64,000 nt of DNA from a bacterium CG_4_9_14_3_um_filter_65_15. GTDB lineage: Bacteria > Krumholzibacteriota > Krumholzibacteriia > LZORAL124-64-63. Positions 1-7,737 of this stretch are shown here, in pieces. The notes under the pieces were generated by a model. It ran no database searches. It saw only the letters and a list, made by a program, of their open reading frames with translations, and was not told the DNA's origin. Within the stretch, counting starts at the first letter, position 1; each line of letters opens with the position of its first letter. The stretch lies in NCBI GenBank assembly GCA_002790835.1, contig PFVX01000031.1, positions 1-64,000 on the forward strand, written 5' to 3'. Both the position numbers and the translations under genes were made by a program.

Positions 1-84
1 TTCCATGGCAGCCCTCCTTGGCTGCCCATAGTTTCCCACGTCTCTCCGGCCCTGAACACCATAATTCGTAAGCCTGACTATGCA

Positions 85-702
85 CTAGTCCTCCAGCAGG
101 ATTTCCCGCTTGCGCAGGTAGGCCAGGACCTGCTCGACGCAGGCGGCCACGTCGTGCTTGTCGGTCTCGACCACCAGCTCCGCGTTCTCGGGAGCCTCGT
201 AGGGAGCGCTGATGCCGGTGAACTGCGGGATCTCGCCGGCGCGGGCCTTCTTGTACAGACCCTTGGGATCGCGGTTCTCGCATTCCTCCAGGGAGCACTT
301 GGTGTAGACCTCGATGAACTTGCCCTCGGGGGTGATGTCCCGAGCGGTCTTGCGGTCGACGATGTAAGGGGAGATGAAAGCCGTCAGGCAGATGGTGCCC
401 GCATCCATCATCAGCTTGGCCACTTCGCCGATGCGGCGGATGTTCTCGGTGCGGTCCTCGGGGCTGAAGCCGAGGTCGCGGTTCAGGCCGAAGCGGATGT
501 TGTCCCCGTCCAGGATGTAGGTGTGGGCACCCTTCTTGAACAGGGCCTGCTCCACGGCCTGGGCCAGGGTGGACTTGCCGGCGCCGGACAGGCCGGTGAA
601 CCACAGGATGGCGGCTCCGTGGCCATTGAGTTCGGAGCGGTGCTCCTGGCTGACGTTACCCTCGGTGTAGGTAATATTCTTGCTCTTGATTTCACGGCTC
701 AT
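85..702 (-). CDS. cysC: adenylylsulfate kinase (APS kinase)
   Basis: Phosphorylates adenosine 5-prime-phosphosulfate to PAPS with ATP, in sulfate activation; cytosolic. The 205-aa protein has the P-loop GLSGAGKS at residues 37-44, followed by the DGDNIR and GFSPEDRTENIRR segments and the FISPY motif that define the CysC family. Length is normal for a stand-alone kinase, with no sulfurylase domain. The reading frame stays open far upstream, but the start at 702 is preferred because a GGGAGAAGGA Shine-Dalgarno stretch lies just before it and family homology begins there. No sulfate-reduction genes are adjacent. The gap of 169 bp from ribF holds two hairpins, so cysC may be transcribed separately. 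PAPS could serve sulfation of the glycans made elsewhere in the window, but nothing here shows that. Confidence 0.96.
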   Translation of the reverse strand: MSREIKSKNITYTEGNVSQEHRSELNGHGAAILWFTGLSGAGKSTLAQAVEQALFKKGAHTYILDGDNIRFGLNRDLGFSPEDRTENIRRIGEVAKLMMDAGTICLTAFISPYIVDRKTARDITPEGKFIEVYTKCSLEECENRDPKGLYKKARAGEIPQFTGISAPYEAPENAELVVETDKHDVAACVEQVLAYLRKREILLED

Positions 703-749
703 GACGGAATCCTTCTCCCCCGGGGCCACAGCCGGCCCGTTAGAATCGA

Positions 750-800
750 GACGCCCGGGTTCTGTTTCCCGGGCATGGCAAAGGCCGCCCTGTGCGGCCC
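750..800 (-). other. two tandem hairpins between ribF and cysC
   Basis: Two perfect inverted repeats sit in the 169-bp gap: GCCCGGG (753-759) pairs with 768-774 across an 8-nt loop, and GGCCGC (783-788) pairs with 794-799 across 5 nt. On the minus strand the second is followed by only three Ts, so either is at best a weak terminator of the rbfA-truB-ribF transcript. They could also be leader structures of cysC. Function is unknown. Confidence 0.4.
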
Positions 801-871
801 GCGCAGGACAAGCTAACGCTCCCCCGCCCCAGACGCAAATATCGACACGATCGGACCGGAATTGAACGAAA

Positions 872-1954
872 TCAGGAAGCGAGGGCGTCCCGGGCGGCGT
901 CGGCGTCCTTGGCGAGTTGGGCGGTGAGCTCGGCGACGTCGCTGAACTTGCGTTCGGGACGCAGCCGCTCGACCCAATCCACCTTGACGATGCGGCCGCG
1001 CAGGTCGCCGGCAAACTTCAGCAGGTGGGCCTCGATGCGCGCAATGGCCAACCCGTCGGGGTTGAACGTGGGCACGTGTCCGAAGTTGAGCATGCCCCCG
1101 AAGACGGTCCAGTCCTGGGCGTCGACGCTCAACAGCTGCCCGTCGCGATCCACTTCCGGCAGGGTGCCGGCCACCCGATCCAGCACACCCTCGCTGCCGG
1201 GGTCGGCCGCGTCGCTGGGCACGCTCACCCGTACGGCGTACACCCCGCCTGCGGGCAGCAGCTTCATGGGGTCGAGGGCCTCGATGTTGGCCGTGGGGTA
1301 GCCGATGGTGCGCCCGCGCCCGTCCCCCGGCACGACCTGACCCCACAGGGCGTACGGCCGGCCCAGCATGCGGGCCGCCCGGCGGGGGTCACCCGCGGCC
1401 AGGGCCGCCCGGATGGCCGAGCTGCTGACGATCTCCTGCCCGTCCCGGACCGCATCCATGACCTCCAGCCCGAACCCCAGCTCCCGGCCCAGTTCGCCCA
1501 GGGTGGCGACGGTTCCCAGCCGGTGGTGGCCCAGGTGGGTGTCGCAGCCGGCCACCAGATGCTTCATGCCCAGGTAGTCGACCAGGAAGCGCTCGACGAA
1601 GGTGCGGTAGTCCAGGCGGGAAAGCTGGGGACAGAAATCGGCCGCCACCACGGTCTTGCAGCCCAGCTCCGCCAGCACCGAAAGCTTCTCCCGCCAGGTG
1701 GTCAGCAGGAAGGGTTCGGGGTCCTTCTCCAGCACCAGGCGCGGGTGCTGCTTGAAGGTCCAGATGGCGGCGGCCTCCAGCCCCAGCCGGGCGCGGGCCG
1801 CCTGGGCGGCGTGGATCAGAGCCTGGTGCCCGCGGTGCAGGCCGTCGAAGCTGCCCAGGGTCAGGGCGCAGGGCGGAAGCTTGGGACCGCGGTTGCCGAT
1901 GCTGCCGTCGATGAGTTCGTCGATGTATTCGCTGGTCAGACGGATCAGCCGCAT
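872..1954 (-). CDS. ribF: bifunctional riboflavin kinase / FAD synthetase
   Basis: Converts riboflavin to FMN and then FMN to FAD in the cytosol. The N-terminal nucleotidyltransferase half shows GSFDGLHRGHQ (the GTFDGVHxGH motif) near residue 33 and an SSSAIR segment near residue 174. The C-terminal riboflavin kinase half shows GRGRTIGYPTAN. At 360 aa it is somewhat longer than the usual 300-320. Its ATG overlaps the truB stop by one base (TGATG), so the two are translationally coupled. The truB-ribF pair downstream of rbfA is a common bacterial arrangement. The riboflavin biosynthesis operon itself is far away at 57-61 kb; no FMN riboswitch precedes ribF. Confidence 0.96.
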   Translation of the reverse strand: MRLIRLTSEYIDELIDGSIGNRGPKLPPCALTLGSFDGLHRGHQALIHAAQAARARLGLEAAAIWTFKQHPRLVLEKDPEPFLLTTWREKLSVLAELGCKTVVAADFCPQLSRLDYRTFVERFLVDYLGMKHLVAGCDTHLGHHRLGTVATLGELGRELGFGLEVMDAVRDGQEIVSSSAIRAALAAGDPRRAARMLGRPYALWGQVVPGDGRGRTIGYPTANIEALDPMKLLPAGGVYAVRVSVPSDAADPGSEGVLDRVAGTLPEVDRDGQLLSVDAQDWTVFGGMLNFGHVPTFNPDGLAIARIEAHLLKFAGDLRGRIVKVDWVERLRPERKFSDVAELTAQLAKDADAARDALAS

Positions 1955-2913
1955 CAGACGTCCTTTCGTCCCACCACCGCCGCCAGGCGGGGCAGTCCGG
2001 TCCCGGGTTCGAGCTCGCCCACGGCGATCAGTGTACCATCGGGGGACAGCATGGTGAAGCGACCGTCCACCGCATCGGGGGTTTCCAGGCGCTTGAGCCA
2101 GACCGGCAGGGGTTGCCCCCCGTCCAGCACGGTGCGGGTCTCGGCGGCGGTCATTTCCAGGCGCGGCAGGTGCGGCAGGGCGCGGTCCAGGGGCAGCAGC
2201 CTCTCGCCGATCTGGTCGGCATCCAGGGGCATGACGTCGCAGGCGCCCTCCACGGCGAACGGCCCCACCCGGGTGCGGCGCAGGGCCCGCAGATAGGCGC
2301 AGGATCCGCAGGCACGCCCGATATCACGCGCCAAGGAACGAATGTAAGTTCCACTACCACAGTCGATTTCCAAATCAACCTCATACAGATCATCAAGCCA
2401 GCGGGAGCCGGTCATCTGCAGACGGGAAATGGTCACGGTGCGGGCGTCGGGCTCGGCAACGCCCTGGCCGGCCCGCGCGAGGCGGTGCAGGGTCTGCCCG
2501 TCGCGCTTGAGGGCCGAAAAGATCGGCGGCACCTGTTGGATCTCCCCCGTGAAGCGCGGAAGAACCACAGCCACCCGGTCGGGGGAGGCGGGCGGCTCAG
2601 CACCGGCCACGATCTCGCCCTCGGCGTCGAGGGTGTCGGTCTCGGCCCCGAAGCGCAGGGTGGCGCAGTAGGTCTTGTCCTGATGCAGCAGGAAGGGCGA
2701 AAGACGGGACCCGCGGCCCACCAGGACGATGAGCAGGCCGGTGGCCAAAGGATCGAGGGTGCCGGCGTGACCCACGCGGAACTTGGGCTCGCCGCGGGGC
2801 GGGCGGCCGCCAGCGGCGTTCAGCAACGCCTTGCGGACCCGGCCCACCACCGAGAAGGACGTCACGTCGCGGGGTTTGTCGGCCAACAGAATGCCGTCGG
2901 GCAGATTTGCCAT
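1954..2913 (-). CDS. truB: tRNA pseudouridine(55) synthase
   Basis: Isomerises U55 of tRNA to pseudouridine in the T-loop. The 319-aa protein opens with GILLADKPRDVTSF and contains the catalytic GHAGTLDPLATG motif with its nucleophilic Asp, then the YIRSLARDIG segment near residue 190, all TruB hallmarks. A C-terminal extension of about 90 residues is in the usual PUA-like position. The start overlaps the stop of the upstream rbfA/nrnA fusion by one base, and its stop overlaps the ribF start. The order rbfA-nrnA-truB-ribF matches the classical nusA-infB operon tail, although here infB is separated from it by a terminator. Confidence 0.96.
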   Translation of the reverse strand: MANLPDGILLADKPRDVTSFSVVGRVRKALLNAAGGRPPRGEPKFRVGHAGTLDPLATGLLIVLVGRGSRLSPFLLHQDKTYCATLRFGAETDTLDAEGEIVAGAEPPASPDRVAVVLPRFTGEIQQVPPIFSALKRDGQTLHRLARAGQGVAEPDARTVTISRLQMTGSRWLDDLYEVDLEIDCGSGTYIRSLARDIGRACGSCAYLRALRRTRVGPFAVEGACDVMPLDADQIGERLLPLDRALPHLPRLEMTAAETRTVLDGGQPLPVWLKRLETPDAVDGRFTMLSPDGTLIAVGELEPGTGLPRLAAVVGRKDV

Positions 2914-4313
2914 CAGTCCAGGGTGCCCACCAGATCGGCCACCAGGGTGTCCAGGATGTCGTCGCGCTCGCCCTCCAGGGTGCAGCCGGAGGCCTGCTTG
3001 TGGCCCCCTCCCCCGTAGCGGGCGGCGACCTGCTGCACGTCACCCTCGCCGCGCACACGCAGGGAAGCGCGCCAGACGCCGGGCTCGGTCTCCTTGATGA
3101 AGGCGATCCGTTCGACCCCGTCCACCGCGGTGGCGATGTTCACGAAGCCCTCGGTGTCGGACAGCGTGCCGCCGGTCTCGGCCAGCATGGCCCGGTCGGC
3201 CACGACGGTGAGAACGCGGCCGGCATGGTGATAGGTGAAGCTGTCCAGCACCTTGCCCAGCAGGGCCAGACCCGCGGGCCGGTAGCGGTGCATGGTGGTG
3301 CGCGAAACCCAGGCGACGTCGACGCCGACGGCCGTCAACCGGCGCGCCAACTCGAAGGTCAACGGGTGGGTGTTGGAGAAGCGGAAGCCGCCGGTGTCGT
3401 TGATCAGACCGGCGTAGATGTTGGTCGCCATGTCCAGCGTGAGTTCGAACGGCTCGCGATCCGGCCCCGGTTTCCGGCCCAGGGTGGTGACGACCTGGTG
3501 GATAAGGGTGCAGGTGGAACAGCTGCGCGGCTCGAGCCAGCCGGGCTCGGGGCCTTTGCGCCCGCTAACCAGGTGGTGGTCGACGCACACGCGGTTCTCG
3601 ATGCCGGCCAGGATGTCCTCCAGCGGCCCGGTGCGGTCGATGCGGTGGCAGTCCACCAGCACCAGGGTGTCGGGGGCCTCGTCGGCCAGAAGCTGGGCGG
3701 CCTTGTCGCTGGTCACGACGCGGTCGTAGCCGGGCAGATCCGTCAGACCCAGCGCGGGATCCTCATACCCCACCACGCGCACCTCGCAGCCCAGGGCCTC
3801 CAGCCCCATGGAAAGGGCCAGCGCGGCGCCGATGGCGTCGGGGTCGGGGTTGAAGTGCGGCACCACCCAGGCCCGTCGGGCGGCGCGTAAGGCGTCGAGC
3901 AGTTCGGCCGGCGGGGTGATGTCGTCCAGGGTCAGCTTGCGCATGCGGTCCTCCTCGGTCTCGAACTCGCCCTGGGAGGCCAGGTCCTCCAGCAGGTCGT
4001 CGATCTGCAGGCCGCGCTGAACCGAATCGTCGAACACGAATCGCAACGCCGGGGCGTGGCGCATGCCCAGGGTCCGCCCCAGTCGCCCCTGCAGGAACCC
4101 GCGGGCCTTCTTCAACCCGGCAAAGCTCTTGGACTGCTCCTCCTCGTCGCCCAGAACCGAGTAGAAAACCTCGGCGACGGAATGGTCCCGGTTCAGCTTG
4201 ACCCGGGTAAGGGTCACGAACCCCACCCGCGGATCCTTGACCGCGATCTGCAACAGATCGCTGAGGACCTTGAGGATGGAGTTGTTCATCTTGTTGGTGC
4301 GGTAGGGATCCAT
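2913..4313 (-). CDS. RbfA - DHH/DHHA1 phosphoesterase (NrnA-type) fusion
   Basis: A single 466-aa frame carries two proteins that are normally separate neighbours. Residues about 1-115 are ribosome-binding factor A (30S maturation): the VKDPRVGFVTLTRVKLNRD segment and the C-terminal RFVFDDSVQRGLQIDDLL segment are typical. Residues about 135-466 are a DHH-family phosphoesterase of the nanoRNase/pAp phosphatase type: HFNPDPDAIGA at 153-163, Asp221, the DHH triad at 245-247, NDTGGFRFSNT at 305-315, and the DHHA1 motif GGGGHKQASG at 434-443. All metal ligands are present, so both halves look active. The start at 4313 has GAAGGA about 6 nt upstream and RbfA homology begins at once. No stop or frameshift lies between the halves. 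Known for the families: RbfA acts on 16S rRNA processing; NrnA degrades 2-5 nt RNAs and pAp. The coupling of these jobs is inference. Confidence 0.93.
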   Translation of the reverse strand: MDPYRTNKMNNSILKVLSDLLQIAVKDPRVGFVTLTRVKLNRDHSVAEVFYSVLGDEEEQSKSFAGLKKARGFLQGRLGRTLGMRHAPALRFVFDDSVQRGLQIDDLLEDLASQGEFETEEDRMRKLTLDDITPPAELLDALRAARRAWVVPHFNPDPDAIGAALALSMGLEALGCEVRVVGYEDPALGLTDLPGYDRVVTSDKAAQLLADEAPDTLVLVDCHRIDRTGPLEDILAGIENRVCVDHHLVSGRKGPEPGWLEPRSCSTCTLIHQVVTTLGRKPGPDREPFELTLDMATNIYAGLINDTGGFRFSNTHPLTFELARRLTAVGVDVAWVSRTTMHRYRPAGLALLGKVLDSFTYHHAGRVLTVVADRAMLAETGGTLSDTEGFVNIATAVDGVERIAFIKETEPGVWRASLRVRGEGDVQQVAARYGGGGHKQASGCTLEGERDDILDTLVADLVGTLD

Positions 4314-4353
4314 GGGCGTCCTTCGGGTTCATGCGGCTCGGCCACCAAGGCCG

Positions 4354-4380
4354 GAAAAAGAAACCGCTTCGGTGAAGCGG
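4354..4380 (-). terminator. intrinsic terminator in the rbfA leader
   Basis: On the minus strand the RNA forms CCGCUUC-ACC-GAAGCGG, a 7-bp perfect stem with a 3-nt loop, followed at once by UUUCUUUUU. It lies between the promoter at 4405-4433 and the rbfA start at 4313, so it would cut the transcript short before the first gene unless it is overridden. This looks like an attenuator. Alternatively it ends read-through from infB, but hairpin B already does that. Confidence 0.75.
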
Positions 4381-4404
4381 GAATGCGCTGGCGACTCTTG
4401 GGTC

Positions 4405-4433
4405 AAGATAATCCGGAAAGGGCGCCGGGTAAA
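4405..4433 (-). promoter_or_regulatory. candidate sigma70 promoter for rbfA-truB-ribF
   Basis: Minus strand TTTACC, 17-bp spacer, TATCTT; four of six matches in each hexamer. A start site would fall near 4398, giving an 85-nt leader that contains the intrinsic terminator at 4354-4380. A small perfect repeat (CCGGG/CCCGG, 4425-4439) overlaps the -35 region. Confidence 0.5.
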
Positions 4434-4479
4434 CCCCGGAGCGGTGATCCGGGCAAATGGGCGGTGGTGCGGACAGGGA

Positions 4480-4570
4480 CCTGTCGGTGGGTGTGCGCAA
4501 GGAACCGGGATGTCCTCGTGGCTGAGCCCCTGCGGATTACCCGGTTCCTTGGGCACACCCAGCCGACAGG
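4480..4570. repeat. hairpin element A (constant loop, variable stem)
   Basis: Left arm 4480-4509 and right arm 4540-4570 pair over 29 of 30 positions, with one mismatch and one bulge. The 30-nt loop (4510-4539) contains a small inner stem and is 27/30 identical to the loop of element B on the opposite strand. Outside the shared CCGGG/CCCGG base the arms of A and B are unrelated. There is no T-tract, so A alone is not an obvious intrinsic terminator. It starts 20 nt past the stop of the possible relic gene at 4590, the place where a 3-prime-end structure would sit. Confidence 0.85.
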
Positions 4571-4589
4571 AGCCAGCACCGCGCACGCG

Positions 4590-4655
4590 TCATTTGACCA
4601 GGATCATGCGCTTGGTGGCGTTGAAGAGTCCGGCGCCAGCCCTCTCGCAATCAGC
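4590..4655 (-). pseudogene. possible relic of a secreted-protein C-terminus
   Basis: A minus-strand frame ends in GLFNATKRMILVK and a stop at 4590. That ending resembles the last residues of FlgD-like or T9SS-type C-terminal domains (pattern xATRKMVLxK), which are common in FCB bacteria and present in full in the propeller gene at 39608. Only some 15-20 residues look family-like; upstream the frame runs into hairpin B and has no start with a ribosome site. It could be the tail of a deleted gene or chance. Confidence 0.28.
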
Positions 4656-4760
4656 AGGAAAAGGAGAATCCGTCGCAGCGGTAAACCCTCGGGAAATGTT
4701 CGCATACGGCACAATCATACCACAAAGCGCAGGCGCAACACCACTCGGCGAGCTCGTGAG

Positions 4761-4850
4761 CTTCCGCCTGGGAATAAAAAAGGTGCCGGGTAATCCGCAG
4801 GGGCGAAGCCCCGAGGACATCCCGGCACCATTTTTATTCCCAGGCGGAAG
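4761..4850. terminator. hairpin element B; terminator after infB
   Basis: Arms 4761-4790 and 4821-4850 pair at 29 of 30 positions. The stem contains GGTGCCGGG/CCCGGCACC flanked by an A-rich/T-rich stretch, so on the minus strand the inner stem is followed by TTTTTTATT, 2-3 nt past the infB stop. The same layout works on the plus strand (ATTTTTATT), so it is bidirectional in principle. The loop (4791-4820), read on the minus strand, is nearly the same as that of element A. Termination of the rimP-nusA-L7Ae-infB operon is the most economical role. Confidence 0.85.
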
Positions 4851-4852
4851 GC

Positions 4853-7678
4853 TTACAGCTCGGTCCGCTCTATCTCCTCGATCTCATACGCCTCCAGGAT
4901 ATCGCCAACCTGGATGTCGTAGAAGTTCTGCAGGCCGATGCCGCACTCGTAGCCGGTGGCCACTTCCCTCTGGTCGTCCTTGAAGCGCTTGAGCGAGTTG
5001 ACCTTGCCCTCGAAGACCACGACCTCGTCGCGGACCAGGCGGGCCATGGAGTTGCGTTTGATGACGCCGTCCAGGACCATCGACCCGGCCACCTGCCCCG
5101 TCTTGGGGATGGTGAAGACCTGCCGCACCTCGGCGCGGCCCGTGGAGACCTCGCGCTGGATGCTGCCCAGCAGACCGGCCATGGCCTTCTTCAGGGTGTC
5201 GACGGCCTCGTAGATGATGTCGAAGACCTCGATGGTCACGTGGTGCTTGGTCGCCAGCTCGCGGATGGCGCTGCCGGGCCGCATGTGGAACCCGATGATC
5301 ATGGCGCCGGTGTTGTCGGCCAGCAGCACGTCCGACTCGCTGACCGCACCCACGGCCTTGTACACGATCTTGACCTGCACCTCTTCGGTGTTCAGCTCCA
5401 TGAGCTGGTCGGCCAACGCTTCCACCGAACCGGCCACGTCGCCCTTGATGATGATGGGCAGTTCCTTCAGATCGCCGGTGGTCATCATCTCGGCCAGGTT
5501 CTCCAGGTCGATGACCTGCTTGGGACCGATCAGCTGCTGCTGCCGTTGCAGGCTGCGTCGCTTGGCCGCCATCTCGCGGGCCTCGCGTTCGCTCTCCAGC
5601 ACGTAGAAGCGGTCGCCGGCCTGGGGCACGTCGTGGGAACCGAGAACCTCGCAAGGCTCGCCGGGCTTGACCTCCACCAGGGGCTGCCCGCGTTCGTCCA
5701 GGATGGCGCGCACGCGGCCGTCGGTCATGCCCACCAGGAAGGTGTCGCCCACCTTCAGGGTGCCCTGGTCGATGAGCACGGTGAACACCACGCCGCGGCC
5801 GGCCTCCTTCTTGGCTTCGATGACGGTACCGCGGGCGGCGCCCTTGGGGCTGGCCTTCAGCTCCAGCACCTCGGCCTGCAGATGCACCAGCTCGAGCAGC
5901 TTCTCGATGCCGATGCCCTTCTTGGCCGAGATCTCGGCGAAGAGGTCGCTCCCGCCGAACTCCTCGACGGTGATGCCGTGCTGCAGCAGCTCCTGCTTCA
6001 CCCGGTCGGGGGCGGCGTCGGGAAGGTCGATCTTGTTGACCGCCACGATCAGGGGCACGCCGGCCGCCTTGGCGTGGCTGATGGCCTCGACGGTCTGCGG
6101 CATCACGCCGTCGTTGGCCGCGACGATCAGGATCACGATGTCGGTAACCTGGGCGCCGCGCGCGCGCATGGCCGTGAAGGCGGCATGGCCCGGGGTGTCC
6201 AGGAAGGTGATCGGTCCACCGTCGGTCTGCACCGTGTAGGCGCCGATGTGCTGGGTGATGCCGCCGGCCTCGCCGGCGATCACGTTGGTCTTGCGGATGT
6301 TGTCCAGGAGCGAGGTCTTGCCGTGGTCGACGTGGCCCATGACCGTCACCACCGGGGGCCGGCTGGTCAGGTCCTCCTCCTTGACCTCGTCCTGCTCGAG
6401 AACCTCTTCGCCGTATTCGGTGAGGAATTCGACCTCACGATCGAATTCGGCGGCCAGCACCTCGATGTGGTCCTTCTCCAGGCGCTGGTTGATTGTCGCC
6501 ATGATGCCCATGCCGAACAGCTTGGCGATCAGCTCCTGGCTGCGCACCTGCAGCTTCTCGGCCAGCTCCTGCACGGTGATGAACTCGGTGAGCCTGAGCA
6601 CGCTGGTTTCGACAACCACTTCTTCCTCTTCGCCCACGCCGCCCTTGCGACGCTTACGCTTCCCGCGTCCACCGTCCAGCTCGGCCATGGTCTGCTTCAA
6701 TTGGCGCTCCACCTCGGCTTGGTCGACCTTCTTCTTCTTCTTCCGCGTGCGTCCCTTGCGGGAGGACGTCTCGCGCTCGGCTGCTTCGTCCTGGCGACGC
6801 TGGATGGCGGCCTTGATGGAATCGCGGACCGATTCGTTGCTGACGGGGGCCTCGGCGGCGGCCGGCTTGCGAACCTTGGGCGCGGGCCGGATGACGTCGC
6901 CGATCTTGAAGCCGTCGTTTTTCTTGGTGCCCAGACCGGCCAAACGATCAACCGGTTCCGGCGCTTCCTCGGCGGCGGGTTCGGCCGTTTCCGGCTCGGC
7001 CTCTTCGGTCGCGTCCTCGGCCTCGACGAACGGCGATTCGGACGTCTCGGTTTCGGTCTCGGTTTCCACGGGCGACTCGGCGTCGACCTCAGGGGCCGGC
7101 GGCGCGACCACCGGTTCTTCCTCCTCGACCTCCGCCTTGGCCTTGGCCACATCCGCCTTCTTCACGATGCGGGTGCGGGCGTGCTCGTTGCGCTTGGCTT
7201 CGAGGTCGGCCTCCTGGCGCTCTTTTTCCTCGCGCTTGCGGGCCGCATCCTCGGCCTTGGCCTTTTCGACCTCTTCCTTGGCACTCAGGGCGGCCTTGGC
7301 CACCTTGGTCATGGTGCCGGCCTTCTTGATGACCACCACCTGGGGCTTGGCCGGAGCTTTCTTCTTCTTGGCGACCTTCTTCTTGGGCGCCTTCTTCTTG
7401 GGCTCGGGCTCTTCCTCGGGCTGCGGCCGCTCCAGGGGCTTGAGAGCCGCCACGTCCTTGAGCTGGTCGGGGTTCAGCCCGTGGGCCTTGGCGTAGTTCT
7501 CCCTGGCCAGTTCCCGTTTGCGCTGGAAGACGGCTTGCACACGGTCCACATCGTCGTCCTCGACCACGCTCATGTGGCTCTTGACCTGGACCTTCATCTT
7601 CTGCAGAAGATTCATGATCTGCTTGCTGTCGACACCGTAGTGCCGACCCAATTCGTAGACCCGCAGCTTCTTCGCCAA
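4853..7678 (-). CDS. infB: translation initiation factor IF-2
   Basis: GTPase that delivers fMet-tRNA to the 30S subunit. The 941-aa protein has an N-terminal IF2-N domain (KLRVYELGRHYGVDSKQIM), a long Lys/Glu/Ala/Pro-rich linker (about residues 80-340) of low complexity, a second IF2-N segment (ITVQELAEKLQVRSQELIAKLFGMG), the G domain with G1 GHVDHGKTS, G3 DTPGH and G4 NKID, and C-terminal domains II-IV. I start it at TTG 7678 (then AKKLRVYEL, the family consensus) with GGAGG 9 nt upstream; a TTG at 7684 would sit only 3 nt from that site. Last gene of rimP-nusA-L7Ae-infB; hairpin B follows the stop. Confidence 0.97.
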   Translation of the reverse strand: MAKKLRVYELGRHYGVDSKQIMNLLQKMKVQVKSHMSVVEDDDVDRVQAVFQRKRELARENYAKAHGLNPDQLKDVAALKPLERPQPEEEPEPKKKAPKKKVAKKKKAPAKPQVVVIKKAGTMTKVAKAALSAKEEVEKAKAEDAARKREEKERQEADLEAKRNEHARTRIVKKADVAKAKAEVEEEEPVVAPPAPEVDAESPVETETETETSESPFVEAEDATEEAEPETAEPAAEEAPEPVDRLAGLGTKKNDGFKIGDVIRPAPKVRKPAAAEAPVSNESVRDSIKAAIQRRQDEAAERETSSRKGRTRKKKKKVDQAEVERQLKQTMAELDGGRGKRKRRKGGVGEEEEVVVETSVLRLTEFITVQELAEKLQVRSQELIAKLFGMGIMATINQRLEKDHIEVLAAEFDREVEFLTEYGEEVLEQDEVKEEDLTSRPPVVTVMGHVDHGKTSLLDNIRKTNVIAGEAGGITQHIGAYTVQTDGGPITFLDTPGHAAFTAMRARGAQVTDIVILIVAANDGVMPQTVEAISHAKAAGVPLIVAVNKIDLPDAAPDRVKQELLQHGITVEEFGGSDLFAEISAKKGIGIEKLLELVHLQAEVLELKASPKGAARGTVIEAKKEAGRGVVFTVLIDQGTLKVGDTFLVGMTDGRVRAILDERGQPLVEVKPGEPCEVLGSHDVPQAGDRFYVLESEREAREMAAKRRSLQRQQQLIGPKQVIDLENLAEMMTTGDLKELPIIIKGDVAGSVEALADQLMELNTEEVQVKIVYKAVGAVSESDVLLADNTGAMIIGFHMRPGSAIRELATKHHVTIEVFDIIYEAVDTLKKAMAGLLGSIQREVSTGRAEVRQVFTIPKTGQVAGSMVLDGVIKRNSMARLVRDEVVVFEGKVNSLKRFKDDQREVATGYECGIGLQNFYDIQVGDILEAYEIEEIERTEL

Positions 7679-7737
7679 AACCAACTACCTCCAGCCCTGC
7701 CTGAGCAGGCTTGAGCGGCCGTTTGCCGCAATGCGCA

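Larger units (their letters stand above)
4314..4852. other. 539-bp non-coding gap between infB and the rbfA fusion
   Basis: No convincing complete gene. From infB outward it holds hairpin B (4761-4850), about 120 bp without obvious structure, a short possible relic of a secreted protein C-terminus (4590-4655), hairpin A (4480-4570), a promoter (4405-4433) and a leader terminator (4354-4380). Several short frames cross the hairpins but have no homology that I recognise. Confidence 0.85.

Noticed and set aside
1-84. Hairpin at 6-31 beyond the cysC stop as a terminator
   Set aside because: The stem (GGCAGCC/GGCTGCC) is real but no T-tract follows on the minus strand; support too weak to annotate.
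4510-4820. Hairpin loops as a kink-turn for the L7Ae-like protein
   Set aside because: The internal loop lacks the tandem G-A pairs and 3-nt bulge of a kink-turn.
4480-4850. The hairpin pair as a CRISPR, attC site or transposon ends
   Set aside because: Only two copies in opposite orientation, no spacers of regular length, no integrase or transposase nearby, no target duplication visible.
4312-4983. Short frames on both strands spanning hairpins A and B, sharing a similar CGLPG-containing peptide
   Set aside because: The similarity is just the conserved hairpin loop read in both elements; no ribosome site and no codon-level conservation.
5240-7714. An 824-codon plus-strand frame opposite infB
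   Set aside because: Antisense shadow of the infB coding sequence; Leu/Gly/His-rich with no domain.
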